From Chamaecyparis obtusa (taxonomy: Eukaryota > Streptophyta > Pinopsida > Cupressales > Cupressaceae), in assembly GCA_027943335.1 (NCBI GenBank), contig BSBK01005649.1, forward strand, positions 1,010,001 to 1,074,000: a DNA stretch of 64,000 nt. Direction: 5' to 3'. Numbering within the stretch: the stretch's first letter is position 1; each line of letters begins with the position of its first letter. A program made the translations under genes and the position numbers. Below are positions 10,701 to 25,394 of the stretch, one piece after another. The notes under the pieces were generated by a model. The model was not told the origin of the DNA. It searched no databases and was given only the letters and a program-made list of their open reading frames with translations.

Positions 10701-11253
10701 GGGGAGCTATATACTTATCCTATTTTGGGATATGCTTCATTATTTGGTCCTTCACTATCCCTATGTTCTTCTTGTACCTCTCCTTTTCTTTGCTCAAGTC
10801 AATTTTAGTAGAAGTGGATGTATAAACATTAAAAGCCTTCATGAATAAACCCCTATCAAGAGTAACCAAAGCTGACTGGTCCTCTTTCCTAATAGTCTTA
10901 GAAATAGGGTCGTAACGCCTAGCTAGAGAAATAATTAAATCCACATCCAGGAATACATCAGGCACTACTAATTTCCCTAACCCCAAAGCCCAACCATTAC
11001 ATACAGGGATATGACTATCTCTATTTTTATAAAAGAAGTTGAAGATAGTATAACCTATGGTATTTGGTGTGATAGGATCTCTCCAAAATCCTAGAACATC
11101 TTCAAAAACATCATCAGGAGCTCTTTTGTTTTGACTAGAACCAGGTAGCAATTTCAAAAACTCATCTGAATAATTAAGCTTGCCTTTATCTTCACCACTT
11201 TTAGCCTTTGCTTCACTATTGGAAGATGCTGTGCTTCTCTCAGGTTGACTCAT
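7773..11253 (-). pseudogene. Long ORF of unknown function upstream of the Tat LTR ('ORF-X, Tat version')
   Basis: Function not recognised. Starting at an ATG at 11253 a single frame runs to about 7960 (about 1,100 codons), interrupted only by stops at 10720, 10516, 10039, 9385 and 8794 (TAG) and at 9415 and 8620 (TAA). One frameshift in an A-run near 7980 leads to the last ~70 residues, which end in a Lys-rich then Glu/Asp-rich tail at 7773. The N-terminus is Ser/Lys-rich. The middle has mixed helical segments with a hydrophobic HYSLLMHLILFF stretch (about 10440-10400). The region 9640-9415 is acidic and Pro-rich, and the C-terminal third is charged and coiled-coil-like. I see no protease, RT, integrase or zinc motif and no clear signal peptide. 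It ends about 55 bp before the candidate polypurine tract, the position where Athila and SIRE elements carry an extra ORF. Confidence 0.65.
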
Positions 11254-11699
11254 CTTTGCTTCATAATTATCTTCAATCTCTACAAAATGGATTCACTTGG
11301 CGCTCAAAAATCACTTCAGAATGACACAATTCTCTTCAAATGATTTTGGACACAGGAAACAATGAGCTTAACTTATTTATCAACATAGATCAAGTGTGTA
11401 CAACTACCACAATCATTGCAAATCTCCTTAATTTCTCCCGCATTCAATTTCGCATGTCACCAGTTTTCAAAATGGAGCTAGCCGATGTACAGATGTTGAT
11501 AGATAGATTTTAAAAAACTTGGAAACAAGGCAGAGATGCAAATGATTAAGATCTTGCACTTTAAACCTATTTACGTCATGCAATCTTGCTTTGAAACTAA
11601 TTGGATGGCTCATTAGTTTACTTTCCAGCTTGATACTATACTTTATCCATGCAAGCAATGGTCCCTTTTCTTTTCTTTTATTACCTTTTCCAACTGGGC
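11254..11699. other. Non-coding stretch upstream of ORF-X
   Basis: I see no supported gene here. It lies between the ATG of the minus-strand ORF-X and the dyad-motif region and probably belongs to the same element as leader or spacer sequence. Confidence 0.4.
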
Positions 11700-12920
11700 C
11701 CATTTAGCGAATCCGTGACTGAAAGCTTCTCATGATCACTGAATGCAATGTTAACCCTAGCATATATTTAGAGAAATAGTGACCAAAGCCTTCGTGGGTT
11801 CTCGAAATGAAATCCTTAACTCATGATACTTTTCATGAATTAGCAAACATAGTGACACCCTTTGAGCACTTGACTACAGTCATTATTTGGTGAACCAGTG
11901 AACAAAGCCATCTTGCATTCTCTTAATGTCACTTCTAACTATTAAATCTTTTGGAGATTCAGCGAATAAAGGGTTCGCACATTCACTTAATGGATCACTT
12001 AACTGCTAAATTACTTGGAGAACTGGCGAAGCCTTCACTCTCTGAATCGCTGAATCTTTCTTAACCATAATCTTTACTCTAAGATTCTGAATGAACCATT
12101 GATCTTTTTGATGATCTACGGCTGTCGCTAGTTTGCTGAAATATTTGATCCTTGGTCATTTGATTACGAGATTCAGGGAACAAAAGGGTTCGCTGAATCA
12201 CCAGATCATATTAAACACTGAGTATTTCAATCCGTGATTAAGTGACTGAAGACTCAAAGCTTAGCCAATCCTTTTATTCATGCATTTTCCAAATGATTAT
12301 GCCCTTTACCTTTTCCTTTTAGAGAACCCATGACCACATGACTCGCTGAATCGCTAAATCATTTAGCTTCTTACTAATTTATTTCGAGAAGAAGCGAACA
12401 CTTGAAACAACCCGTTCTGCCAAATTCTTCATACCAAACTGTCGGGGTCACCAAACTTAGAAGTCTTTACACATTTTCTCATTCACCAAATGAACCATGC
12501 AGGACCCAATAATATCTGAGATTAAACCACAACCGTCGATCTTGACAATGATCCATAGTATTCACCAAGTCACTAGGTTCTTTTGCCCTTAACCGCTAGA
12601 TTCAGAGAATGAGCGATAACCGTTGTCGCCAAGTCGCTGAAATATTTGCAAAGAACTGCCAAGGAATACGTGAATTGGAGATAATGCATTCGCTGAATCA
12701 CCAGATGTTTTTTGATAACCGTTGGATATTTGGAGACTACACGAACAAAGACAACACTTAGCATTTTTATCATATTCTCCAGTTCGCTGAATGGTTGAGG
12801 TGTTAACCGGGATACTTAGAGACCACACAACTAAAATGACGCTTAGCATAAGATTGACTTGTTCACTGAATCACCGAATACTATATGAGACATGCTATGA
12901 CCTTTTTTGATTCAACGAAC
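11700..12920. repeat. Cluster of degenerate GATTCAGCGAA / TTCGCTGAATC dyad motifs
   Basis: A short motif and its reverse complement recur throughout, with variants. Examples are GATTCAGCGAATAAA near 11957, CTGAATCGCTGAATC near 12043, TTCGCTGAATCACCAGAT near 12191 and again near 12690, CTCGCTGAATCGCTAAATC near 12343, AGTTCGCTGAATGG near 12781 and TTCACTGAATCACCGAAT near 12865. Copies are unevenly spaced, so this is not a tandem array. No credible ORF crosses the region. It sits on the 5' side of the unknown minus-strand ORF-X and may be internal non-coding sequence of that element. Function unknown. Confidence 0.6.
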
Positions 12921-14595
12921 ACAAAACATTTAACACGTGCATGATTTAATCAGCTTAAGTGACTTAAAAAAGGTAACAATGAAATAGAAGAATAAGGGCT
13001 AATCATGAGGACTTTTGCATGAATTCAACATTTTTCAAGGACAAGACCTAGGGTAAGGATGTTTGAAGTGGGCTATGACAAATTTTTGAAGAACTTCTGA
13101 CACCTGTACCTAGGAAAACTTCACAGACTAGAGGACTAAACCAACGTTTGGATAAAAACCTTAGAAAATTAAGAATACTCCCAACACTCCCATCCCCCCC
13201 ATCCCAAATCCCAATATTCTTTATCCAATCCCCATCCCCACCACCAACCCATCAATCCCAAGATGTTCTATCCTCAAGCCTATCCAGTGCAGCAATAAGA
13301 TCCTATCCCCAATCATGTACATATCATGTATATATCCTGTATAGTGAGATCTTTCGATCCCCAATCCTGAGTTTCCTGTATATATCCTGTATAGTGAGAT
13401 CTTCCAATCCCCAATCACGAGTTTCCTATATATTTCCTATCTAGCAAGATCTTTCTATTCCAACACCCTTGAGCTTCTATACATATCCATTATGAATCTC
13501 TCCCCATCCATTGTACATATCATCACATCTTTTTTTACATATCCTCTTTAGTCCTGCACTAGCTTTGATCAAATATCTTGTCCCACCTAGCCTTGTACTT
13601 CAGCAACATCTTTTATCAACTATTCTTGATCCCATCAATTATCCTTGATACATCATTTTCTAGTGAACAACCCACATTCTCCTCATTAATCAGTGGGTCC
13701 TTGAGGATGTATCCTTCCTCCTATCTGACCTAATCTTCCACCAATCAAACCAAGTCTATGTCGATGTATACTTCCTTACGTTTAGACCAAATCTTCCCCC
13801 CATCACTCAAATCAATTTCTCTCCTTGGTAAAGGATGTCTTTTAGTGTTATCATTTTGGTCTTGGATTTTTTCCTTTGGATCTTGTTAATCTTTTACGGC
13901 TTCTCATTGTTCTCTCCTCAAAGTCACCATGATCCTTTATATCATGGTGCATTGTGAATGAGGATAATCTGGGGCAAAGTCTTTTGATATTTTTCTTTTT
14001 CCTATGATTCAGTCGAACATGACCCTTGCATGGTTCATATGTGATCTTTGAAGTTACATGGTGCACTTGGGAAATGTCATTTATTTTTTGTTCCTCCAGC
14101 ATCATTTCTACTATGATTCCTCCTGGGTTCATGTGTGATGCTAGGGAAACCCTTGCATGTCTTTTCCACGTCAGTCGTATGCAATGTTGGTGACAAGACC
14201 TTGTGATCCTAGTATCCTTGGCAAGTCTCTAATGTTTCTATATCAAACTAGGTTGTGCTCTCCACATTTACACATGAAGCTCCCTAAATCCCCCATCATG
14301 CATCATATAGATTAATCTTGCATCTTTCATCTTGCATATAGCTTCATCCTGCATCCTGCATTTCACCTCATCTTTCATTCATGCATCTTTTCTCTTGGAA
14401 GTTTGTTTGTTTATCCTCCCTTCTTCCTTCATCCTTTTCCCTTCTTCCTTCCCTTCTATGTTCTTTTCAAGAAAATTCAACAACATTTCCTCTTTGCGGT
14501 ATTTTCTTGAGGGGGCACAACCCCTTATCCTCTATTCTAGCCAAGGGCATCTTATTTTCTTGTCTTTGACACCACGCCACATGTGGCATTGCATC
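12921..14595 (+). other. Non-coding 3' region of a plus-strand LTR element
   Basis: No gene supported. From about 13140 the plus strand becomes C/T-rich with repeated short words: a TATATCCTGTATAGTGAGATCTT unit recurs near 13330 and 13385, and CATC/TTGCAT words are common near 14300-14380. It leads directly into a polypurine tract and LTR at 14596 onward. The C/T-rich style resembles the pre-polypurine region of the Tat element at 49.7-50.4 kb, so I infer the 3' untranslated end of a 5'-truncated Tat-like element. The left boundary is not resolved. Confidence 0.4.
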
Positions 14596-14609
14596 AAAGA
14601 GGGGGAAAA
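14596..14609 (+). other. Polypurine tract
   Basis: AAAGAGGGGGAAAA directly precedes the TG of the LTR at 14610. This is the plus-strand priming site form seen in Ty3/gypsy elements and fixes the orientation of the LTR. Confidence 0.65.
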
Positions 14610-15828
14610 TGTAGACACCTAAAAACCCTTTGGTAAATAAAAGTATTTTTATTTTCCAAAAACCCCTAATGACATCATCATTTGTTAATTAATTAATTAT
14701 TATACCATTACTTCCTCCTAGCTTAATTAAAAATATTTAATTAAGGAATCCCTTCCATAAATCCTTAAATCCAATTTAAACATCATTCCCCCCAATATTT
14801 ATTAATTATTTAATAAATTGACAAAAATCTTTTAAATAAATGAAATATTTATTTAAATCCCTCAAAACCCTAGAAATCTTCTAGAAATCCCTAACCTCTT
14901 CTAAACTTTCCGAAACCTACTTAAAAGGTGATTCCTACCCTTTTTAGTCTAAACCCTCAAATCCTTGACTTTTGGTCAAGCTCCCTCATTAATGAGCCTT
15001 ACATGCTCATTAATGGCTTCTTACACCATGATTGAAGGCTCTTACAAGCCATAAGTGAACACCTATGTCTTCTCTCACACTTTGGTCCCCTTGCACACTT
15101 ACTTAGTGTTTCTCACACATGTGTGAGCAACCCTTAACCCTTGCCCATCTAACCTTACCTCTAACTCAACCTCAAGCTCTACTCCAAACCCTGACTCTGA
15201 CCCTAAATACACTTCCTAACCCAAGCCCTTCCACAAATCCTATAAATACCCTCACTTCTAAGAGAAAAACATAATCAATTCACATAATCATTTCATAGTA
15301 ATGTTATAATGCTAGTTTGTTTCTAAATCATCTTAGCTTTTAGCATATTTGTTAGGTTGACTCATTTTCAAGCTTTTCTAAATCACATCATAGCTTTCAT
15401 AACATGGATTAACTTAGTCTCCTTCATTTTTATGCATTTTATTTCATCATATCATGCTTCATTTGGACTAAAATCAACTCTAGTTTAATCATCTTTAGCT
15501 TAATCTGCATCTTGGCTCTATTAGGATCCTTGAGGCTTTAGGGGCAAAACAAGTGTTCTATACCTGATTTTGTGCCACTATGGGGTTCTCATGATCCCTA
15601 ATCCATCCTAATCCCTCCTAATCATCATTAGGGATAAGCTCCAAGTGTTTTGAGAGTACACCCACATCCCTGAATCAAGAACAAATCAAATAGTGATAGG
15701 GTGCTCCTGTTTAAGTTCTATCTGAATGACTTAGCAAATAGATTTTTCTATATGTTAGGGATATGTTTTTATAATAATGTTTGAATGTATATGCTTTTTC
15801 CGAACATGTTAGGTTTTCTCTAATCACA
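14610..15828 (+). mobile_element. LTR of a plus-strand Ty3/gypsy-type element (3' LTR)
   Basis: The interval begins TGTAGACACC right after a polypurine tract and ends near TAATCACA, where a minus-strand coding relic (15829 onward) starts abruptly. A TATA box, TATAAATA, lies at 15241-15248 after a C/T-rich stretch. No second copy is in the window, so the right end is inferred from the break in the neighbouring coding sequence and the CA terminus. Confidence 0.55.
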
Positions 15829-16520
15829 AAATCATCTTATATCCTAAGATCTTGCTTAAAAATCTCACATTAGTTTGTTTTATGGTGTGAACTTTCATGC
15901 CTCTTCCATCATAATCTCCTTCTTTGTTATTTTCCACAAGCTTCTTAACTTGTTTTTCTAATATAGGATTGATTCCAGACATGCTTAGGCTAGTTAGGTT
16001 GTGAATGATTTCATCTATCAACTCTATAGGCTGGTCTCCAATCCAAAATTTATCATTGTGGAATCTTCTTAGTATTATCCTTATCAATTCCTCATTGTAA
16101 AAATCAACATGGAAAGTCTGCTTCATTAAGTCAATATGCCCTAAATGTTGAAAGCCTTGTTTGTATGTTTGATCATGTAGGTTGTAAACTCTTTCCATAT
16201 CTTCATAAGTCTCATTGTATCCTATTGTTTCAATCTTTCAATGTATGTATGTCCATGTATTCTCTACATATAATACATCGCTAGGGATTTGTGAAAAATT
16301 CTCCCGCCGGATCATCCAAATAGAGAGTGATGGCTCTCTTCTTGAAATTGTATCTAGGTTCATTCCTAATATCTCCAACTACTTGATTTTCCATTTTGTC
16401 AATTGAATATCCAAGATAAGTAACTAGGTTAAGCTTGTAAGAGTAATAAATACCTTTCTCTACTTGTGATAGGGTTTCATGATAATATGCTTGATATTGC
16501 TTCAACCAAACTTAGAGTCT
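15824..16520 (-). pseudogene. Partial unknown ORF, second copy of the element-E ORF-X N-terminal domain
   Basis: Function unknown. Two minus-strand segments (16505-16281 and 16198-15824) carry a globular-looking sequence. The segment R-I-I-L-R-R-F-H-N-D near 16080 is followed by FWIGDQP, IDEIIHNLTSL and, near 15905, DGRGMK. The same order occurs in the ORF at 36.4-39.7 kb: RILLSQVHDQF, then a Trp and Pro motif, then DVLHIVTRY, then WDGRGLK and a VISYxI/GYKMI end. The alignment is by eye but the order and spacing agree. Homology ends at about 15826, where the LTR of another element begins, so this copy is truncated by insertion. Upstream on the same strand is a four-knuckle Gag relic. Confidence 0.6.
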
Positions 16521-16979
16521 TTAAGTCCTTTGTGATTTCAATCTCTCTAAGTGAAAATGGTAAATAAATCCATCAATTAACATCCTTATATTTACCAAAC
16601 ATTCGAATCTACATTAATTTCTCAAACAAAATCTATATCCTTAAGCTAGTATCCTTCCATTCTTTGGTGTGGTCACACATGAATATAATTTTCTGCATGG
16701 TTCAGTGTAGCTTCCTTTAGTCTATTCCAAGATGTTCCCAACTGCATGGAACTCCATTCAACTAATCAGGAGTTTAGTGATATTTTTATATGCTTACCCC
16801 TATAAGGTGTAATATCTTTCAGTTCAAGGTGCATTTCTCATCAGAATATGATGAGATTTTATTTTCTTCATGAGATTCTTCTTTCTTCTTATCCTTTGAT
16901 ATATTCTTCTTCTTTTTAGTCCAAATCTGTGAACTTGTAGGTAGCTTTTATTTTGTAAAGGTCTTCTCAAGGTCATCCA

Positions 16980-17740
16980 CTTGATTTTTGTTTACCTTCT
17001 GATCATTCCTTCATTGTTGTTCATGTTTCTTCTAGGATCTGGTGATATTTTATTCTTTGGTCTTCTATTTCCATTGAATCTACAAAATCTTGTTGTATGT
17101 CCCAACTTATTGCAAACATAACATGTCCAAGTACTTTTTCCTTGTCTAGCTCCAAACTGATTTATCTCAAGTCTACATTCTCTAGAAATGTGTCCAAAAT
17201 TGTTACATTTGTAACATGTAATAGGTCTTTTTCTTCCTTCCATTGATCTTCTTCATGTCATGTTAGCCCTTCCATACATTCTACTATCATTTCTAGGTTT
17301 CCTACATTCTCTAGCTCTATGTCCAAAATTAGAACAGTTATAACAATAACTATAAAAGGGTTTAGAATAATTACTTATGTAGCCCTTCTTCATATGTCCA
17401 ATTTTATTACATGTAAACCACTTTCCATTTAATTTCCTTATAGGTGGTTCAATCTGATCTTGTGCTTGTTTTTCTAGATTTGGTGTTTTAACTGGTTCTT
17501 CAATCAGAATAAGTTCATTCTTTGTCAGATCTATTTTTTTCTTATCTTCAATATATTTAGTTGTTTCAAACTTCTTTGATGATTCTCCTTCATTGTATCC
17601 AATTTGTGTCTTATCAACTTTAGGTCTTTATGCTATGATCTTTTCATCAAGATTTTTTGCACTTGAATGTAACTTCTCAATATGCTTCTTTGCTTGTGTA
17701 AGTTCTCCTTTGATGATATAATTATAATTCTCAAGTTCTG
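16980..17740 (-). pseudogene. gag: Gag relic with four CCHC zinc knuckles, element-E family second copy
   Basis: On the minus strand a short charged helix-forming segment (about 17730-17650) is followed by four knuckle-like motifs. The first is degenerate (TCNKIGHMKKG, near 17420-17385). The next three are intact: CYNCSNFGHRAREC near 17345-17304, CYKCNNFGHISREC at 17216-17175 and CYVCNKLGHTTRFC at 17123-17082. Stops and small shifts occur between them. CX2CX4HX4C knuckles bind nucleic acid in Gag. Four in tandem is more than the one usual for Ty1/copia or Ty3/gypsy, and matches the Gag at 56.4-57.5 kb. The unknown ORF follows about 500 bp downstream with no RT or integrase between. The right end abuts a GT microsatellite. 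Confidence 0.75.
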
Positions 17741-17743
17741 AAA

Positions 17744-17771
17744 GTGTGTGTGTGTGTGTGTGTATATATAT
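17744..17771. repeat. (GT)n/(AT)n microsatellite
   Basis: About nine GT units followed by a short AT run. It marks the point where recognisable Gag coding sequence on the minus strand stops. Confidence 0.9.
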
Positions 17772-19190
17772 GTACGATAATATATTACATATCTAGTTTA
17801 AAACAAGGTCTGCAATTAATTTCGTTTCAATAGGGTACTGATTCAACATTAATTACTATAGTCGAAAATGTTAAAGAAGGTGCACAAGGTATTAAAATGT
17901 ATTAACTACGAACCACCTAGGGATTAAAATTAAATTAATCCCCTTAACGAAATCAAAGCTTTCGAGGAAATAAAAGTCTATTAATAATGTCTAGGGCCCA
18001 TTAAATTAATAATAATATTTACAAAATGGACGTGCCATATTTATTTGGCACAACTAAACAAATAAAGTTCTAATAAACATACTAAAAGAATTATTATGGA
18101 AATAAATAGTCTATACACATTCTAACCCAAAAACAACTTAAATCCTGAACTAATAGGGAAAGCACAAAAAGAAACAAAAGGCTAATATTAATAAGGTAAC
18201 TACACCATTTAAGGAAATAAAATAGGAAATACCAAAAGTTTAATAAAATTAAAATTTACAGTGACTCAATAAGGGTTTTAATTCGAAAACAAATAAAAGA
18301 AGAGTCTCTAGATGGCCTCATGTCTAACCCTAACCCTAATTCGAAAATAAGAGTTTTAGGCCTATTACAACTGGGCCTAGAACCCAAATTTTCATTTTGA
18401 AGATTTTAACAAGGTTGCAACAAAGGGCCATGAAAGCTCTGTAGTCCAGCATGAGTATTCACCCAGGCATGCACAGGTGTGTATTTACACAAGTGTATTT
18501 ACATTCCTGTGCAGACTTGAGTAAATACCAGGGATTACAACTAGGAGAAAACAGTCACCCAGAGGCAAGGGTGTAGCAAGATCAGATGAAAATATATGGT
18601 GTTGCATGCTTACATCTTTGGTAGCATCAGGGTTCTATTTGCCAGGAAATGTTATTAACCTGGTGGATGTAAACAAGATATTTAAGGTTATGAATCCAAG
18701 TGTATTTGTTTATTTGCAATTCTATCATCAATTTATTTATCTATTATTTTTAAGTTTTCAAGTCTCAAATGCCAGAGTAATTTCTCTTTTAGTTTTGCTT
18801 TAACGCTTACTGGATCTTACCAGTTTATCCTATGTTTATATTCATTGATACCAATGAGTCATGCATAAGTGGAAAATCCTTGCATGCACAAAGAAGAACC
18901 TATGAGTCTGTTTTACTCTCTTTACATTCTTGGTATAACCAATTTCTGTAATAAATACAATAGCCAAAATTTAAAAAAACCTAACCTAAGCTCTTTTATC
19001 TCAAAACATTTCAAATATAACCCAAATAACAATTTGTCCTATCAACTAAGATATCTTTATTAAATAAAACAACTTTATTAATTGAAAGTAAATTTATCAA
19101 CAAAATCATTAACAAACAATAAAATAGCTTATATAAGAAAAAGATTTATTACACATTTTAATAAATTATTAAAAAAAATACAATGGGCTC
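17772..19190. other. AT-rich DNA without recognisable gene
   Basis: No ORF with a recognisable motif and no clear LTR termini. A short CTAACCCTAACCC run occurs near 18330, too short to call telomeric. I cannot assign this stretch. Confidence 0.4.
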
Positions 19191-19456
19191 TAACGTATCC
19201 CTCGGAAGTGAATAGAGCAGGCGATAAACTAAAGACAAAATTGCCACTAAAGATGGGAGGGTTTGAGCTCCTGAAAGGTAAGGGAGCCACCGCCATCTGC
19301 AGTGGTCATACCACTGCTACGGCAGTCTTAACCGCCAACAGCAGTGGTATGGCCACTGCTGTGGCAGCCCTTCATCGCACCAGGGCTACCCCCTGCTCGC
19401 CGAGGAAACCGCGGACGCGGTTAGGGCAAGGCCCAACGGAAACTCATTTCGTTTGA
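19191..19456. repeat. GC-rich island with two dyads in a 42-bp direct repeat
   Basis: An abruptly GC-rich block in AT-rich surroundings. GCAGTGGTCATACCACTGC (19299-19317) is an 8-bp stem with a 3-nt loop. A related GCAGTGGTATGGCCACTGC (19341-19359) has a 7-bp stem with a 5-nt loop. The two start 42 bp apart and the sequence after each (CACTGCTACGGCAG and CACTGCTGTGGCAG) is also similar, so this is a 42-bp direct repeat containing dyads. A plus-strand reading frame crosses it but shows no family signature; I do not call a gene. Confidence 0.6.
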
Positions 19457-19586
19457 AACAATGATGTTAGGTTTAATACGAAAGTCTATTAAATGTTTTG
19501 ATAACAAATAAAATCGTAATGTTTCGATATTATTTTTCATTTATAACGTAAAAACAGTGCTTAGTTCAATTTTTAAAAGGTATAAA

Positions 19587-19634
19587 CTATATTATTACAT
19601 ATATATAGTCGGTTATATATATGTAATAATATAG
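19587..19634. repeat. Perfect 21-bp hairpin with GTCGGT loop
   Basis: The left arm at 19587-19607 (CTATATTATTACATATATATA-like, AT-rich) is the exact reverse complement of 19614-19634, with the six-base loop GTCGGT between. A further AT run follows at 19664-19693. Could be the tip of a small inverted-repeat element or simply AT-microsatellite drift, although TTATTACAT is not a simple repeat word. Confidence 0.85.
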
Positions 19635-19659
19635 AAAGTTAAATTAATGCTCAATGGTG

Positions 19660-19697
<38 letters not shown>

Positions 19698-19931
19698 TGA
19701 GTTCTCTTAAATGAACAGAAAGGTATCAAATATAATTTATGTTTACATGTCGTATTAAAATAACTACCAGATTTCATAAATAGAAATGATGTGGTTATAA
19801 GTAAAAATCAAAGAAAAAGATTATATAAGTTCATAAATCTAAAACATACAACCAAATCATTTTATAAAAAGAATTCAAAAGATCCATTTTCTATGATTTT
19901 TATATAAAACTTCTTTTACATATAAACTATG

Positions 19932-24834
<4,903 letters not shown>

Positions 24835-25394
24835 CACTGCATCCATATACAATATGGAATGGTGATTTACTAGTGCTCCAATTGACACAATTATTGTATT
24901 GAAATTCTTCCTATGATAAAATTAGATTCCATCCTTTGGGTTTATGTCCTACTAAGCACCTCAATAAATTTCCCAAACTCTCATTCACTACTTCTATTTT
25001 TCCACCAATTTGTGGGTGTTGTGATGAGGTGAACTTGAAATTTTTCTTTAGCTTCTTCCACAACATCCTCCAAAAGTACCCAATAAATTGAGCATCTCGA
25101 TCTAACACTATGATTTTGGGTAGACCATGTAGTCTCACCACTTCCCTAAAAAATAATTATGCGACATGAATAACAACATTTGTCTTTTTGCAAGGAATGA
25201 AATTTTCCATTGTTGAGAACCTTTCCACCACTACAAAAATGAAATCATGTACTCTTAGAGTCCTCAGTAAACCAAGATCAAAGTCCATACTAATATCCTC
25301 CCATGGTCTTTGTGGTACAAGTTTTGGCTGATATAACCTTATATTTTTCCTGGTTCCTTTTTCCATCCAACATATTCTACATCTCTGCATAAAC
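24835..25394 (-). pseudogene. pol: Integrase core fragment of the decayed gypsy element
   Basis: The fragment opens at the copia insertion with the end of the zinc-binding region (QRCRICWMEKG), then PWEDISMDF carrying the first catalytic Asp, FIPCKKT, and VRLHGLPKIIVLDRDAQF with the second Asp. It continues with SSQHPQIGGKIEVVN, where the DDE Glu is kept though the usual DGQTE is changed. The end STSKSPFHIVYG is followed by loss of homology at about 24835. A TAA/TAG-containing break near 25150 splits the frame. The 5-bp target duplication of the copia element (TAAAC) is at 25390-25394. Confidence 0.8.

Noticed and set aside
267..10722. Amber (TAG) recoding as an explanation for the TAG excess
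   Set aside because: TAA and TGA stops and frameshifts also occur, and TAG falls at ordinary Gln and Trp sites. Mutational decay explains this more simply.
7773..11253. ORF-X as a retroviral-type envelope gene
   Set aside because: Position suits an env-like ORF, but I see no signal peptide, no C-terminal membrane anchor and a charged tail. Function left open.
13148..14622. Plus- and minus-strand frames of 60-100 codons
   Set aside because: Pro/Ser- or Leu/Ser-rich translations of C/T-rich non-coding 3' sequence; no motif and no conserved partner in the window.
18325..18350. CTAACCCTAACCCTAA telomere-like run
   Set aside because: Only two to three units, not the CCCTAAA plant form, and no extended array. 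Similar C-rich phrases near 15180 are LTR composition.
19082..19456. 124-codon plus-strand frame across the GC-rich island
   Set aside because: The first half is AT-rich random-looking sequence, and the second half is an Ala/Thr translation of the 42-bp repeat. No family signature.
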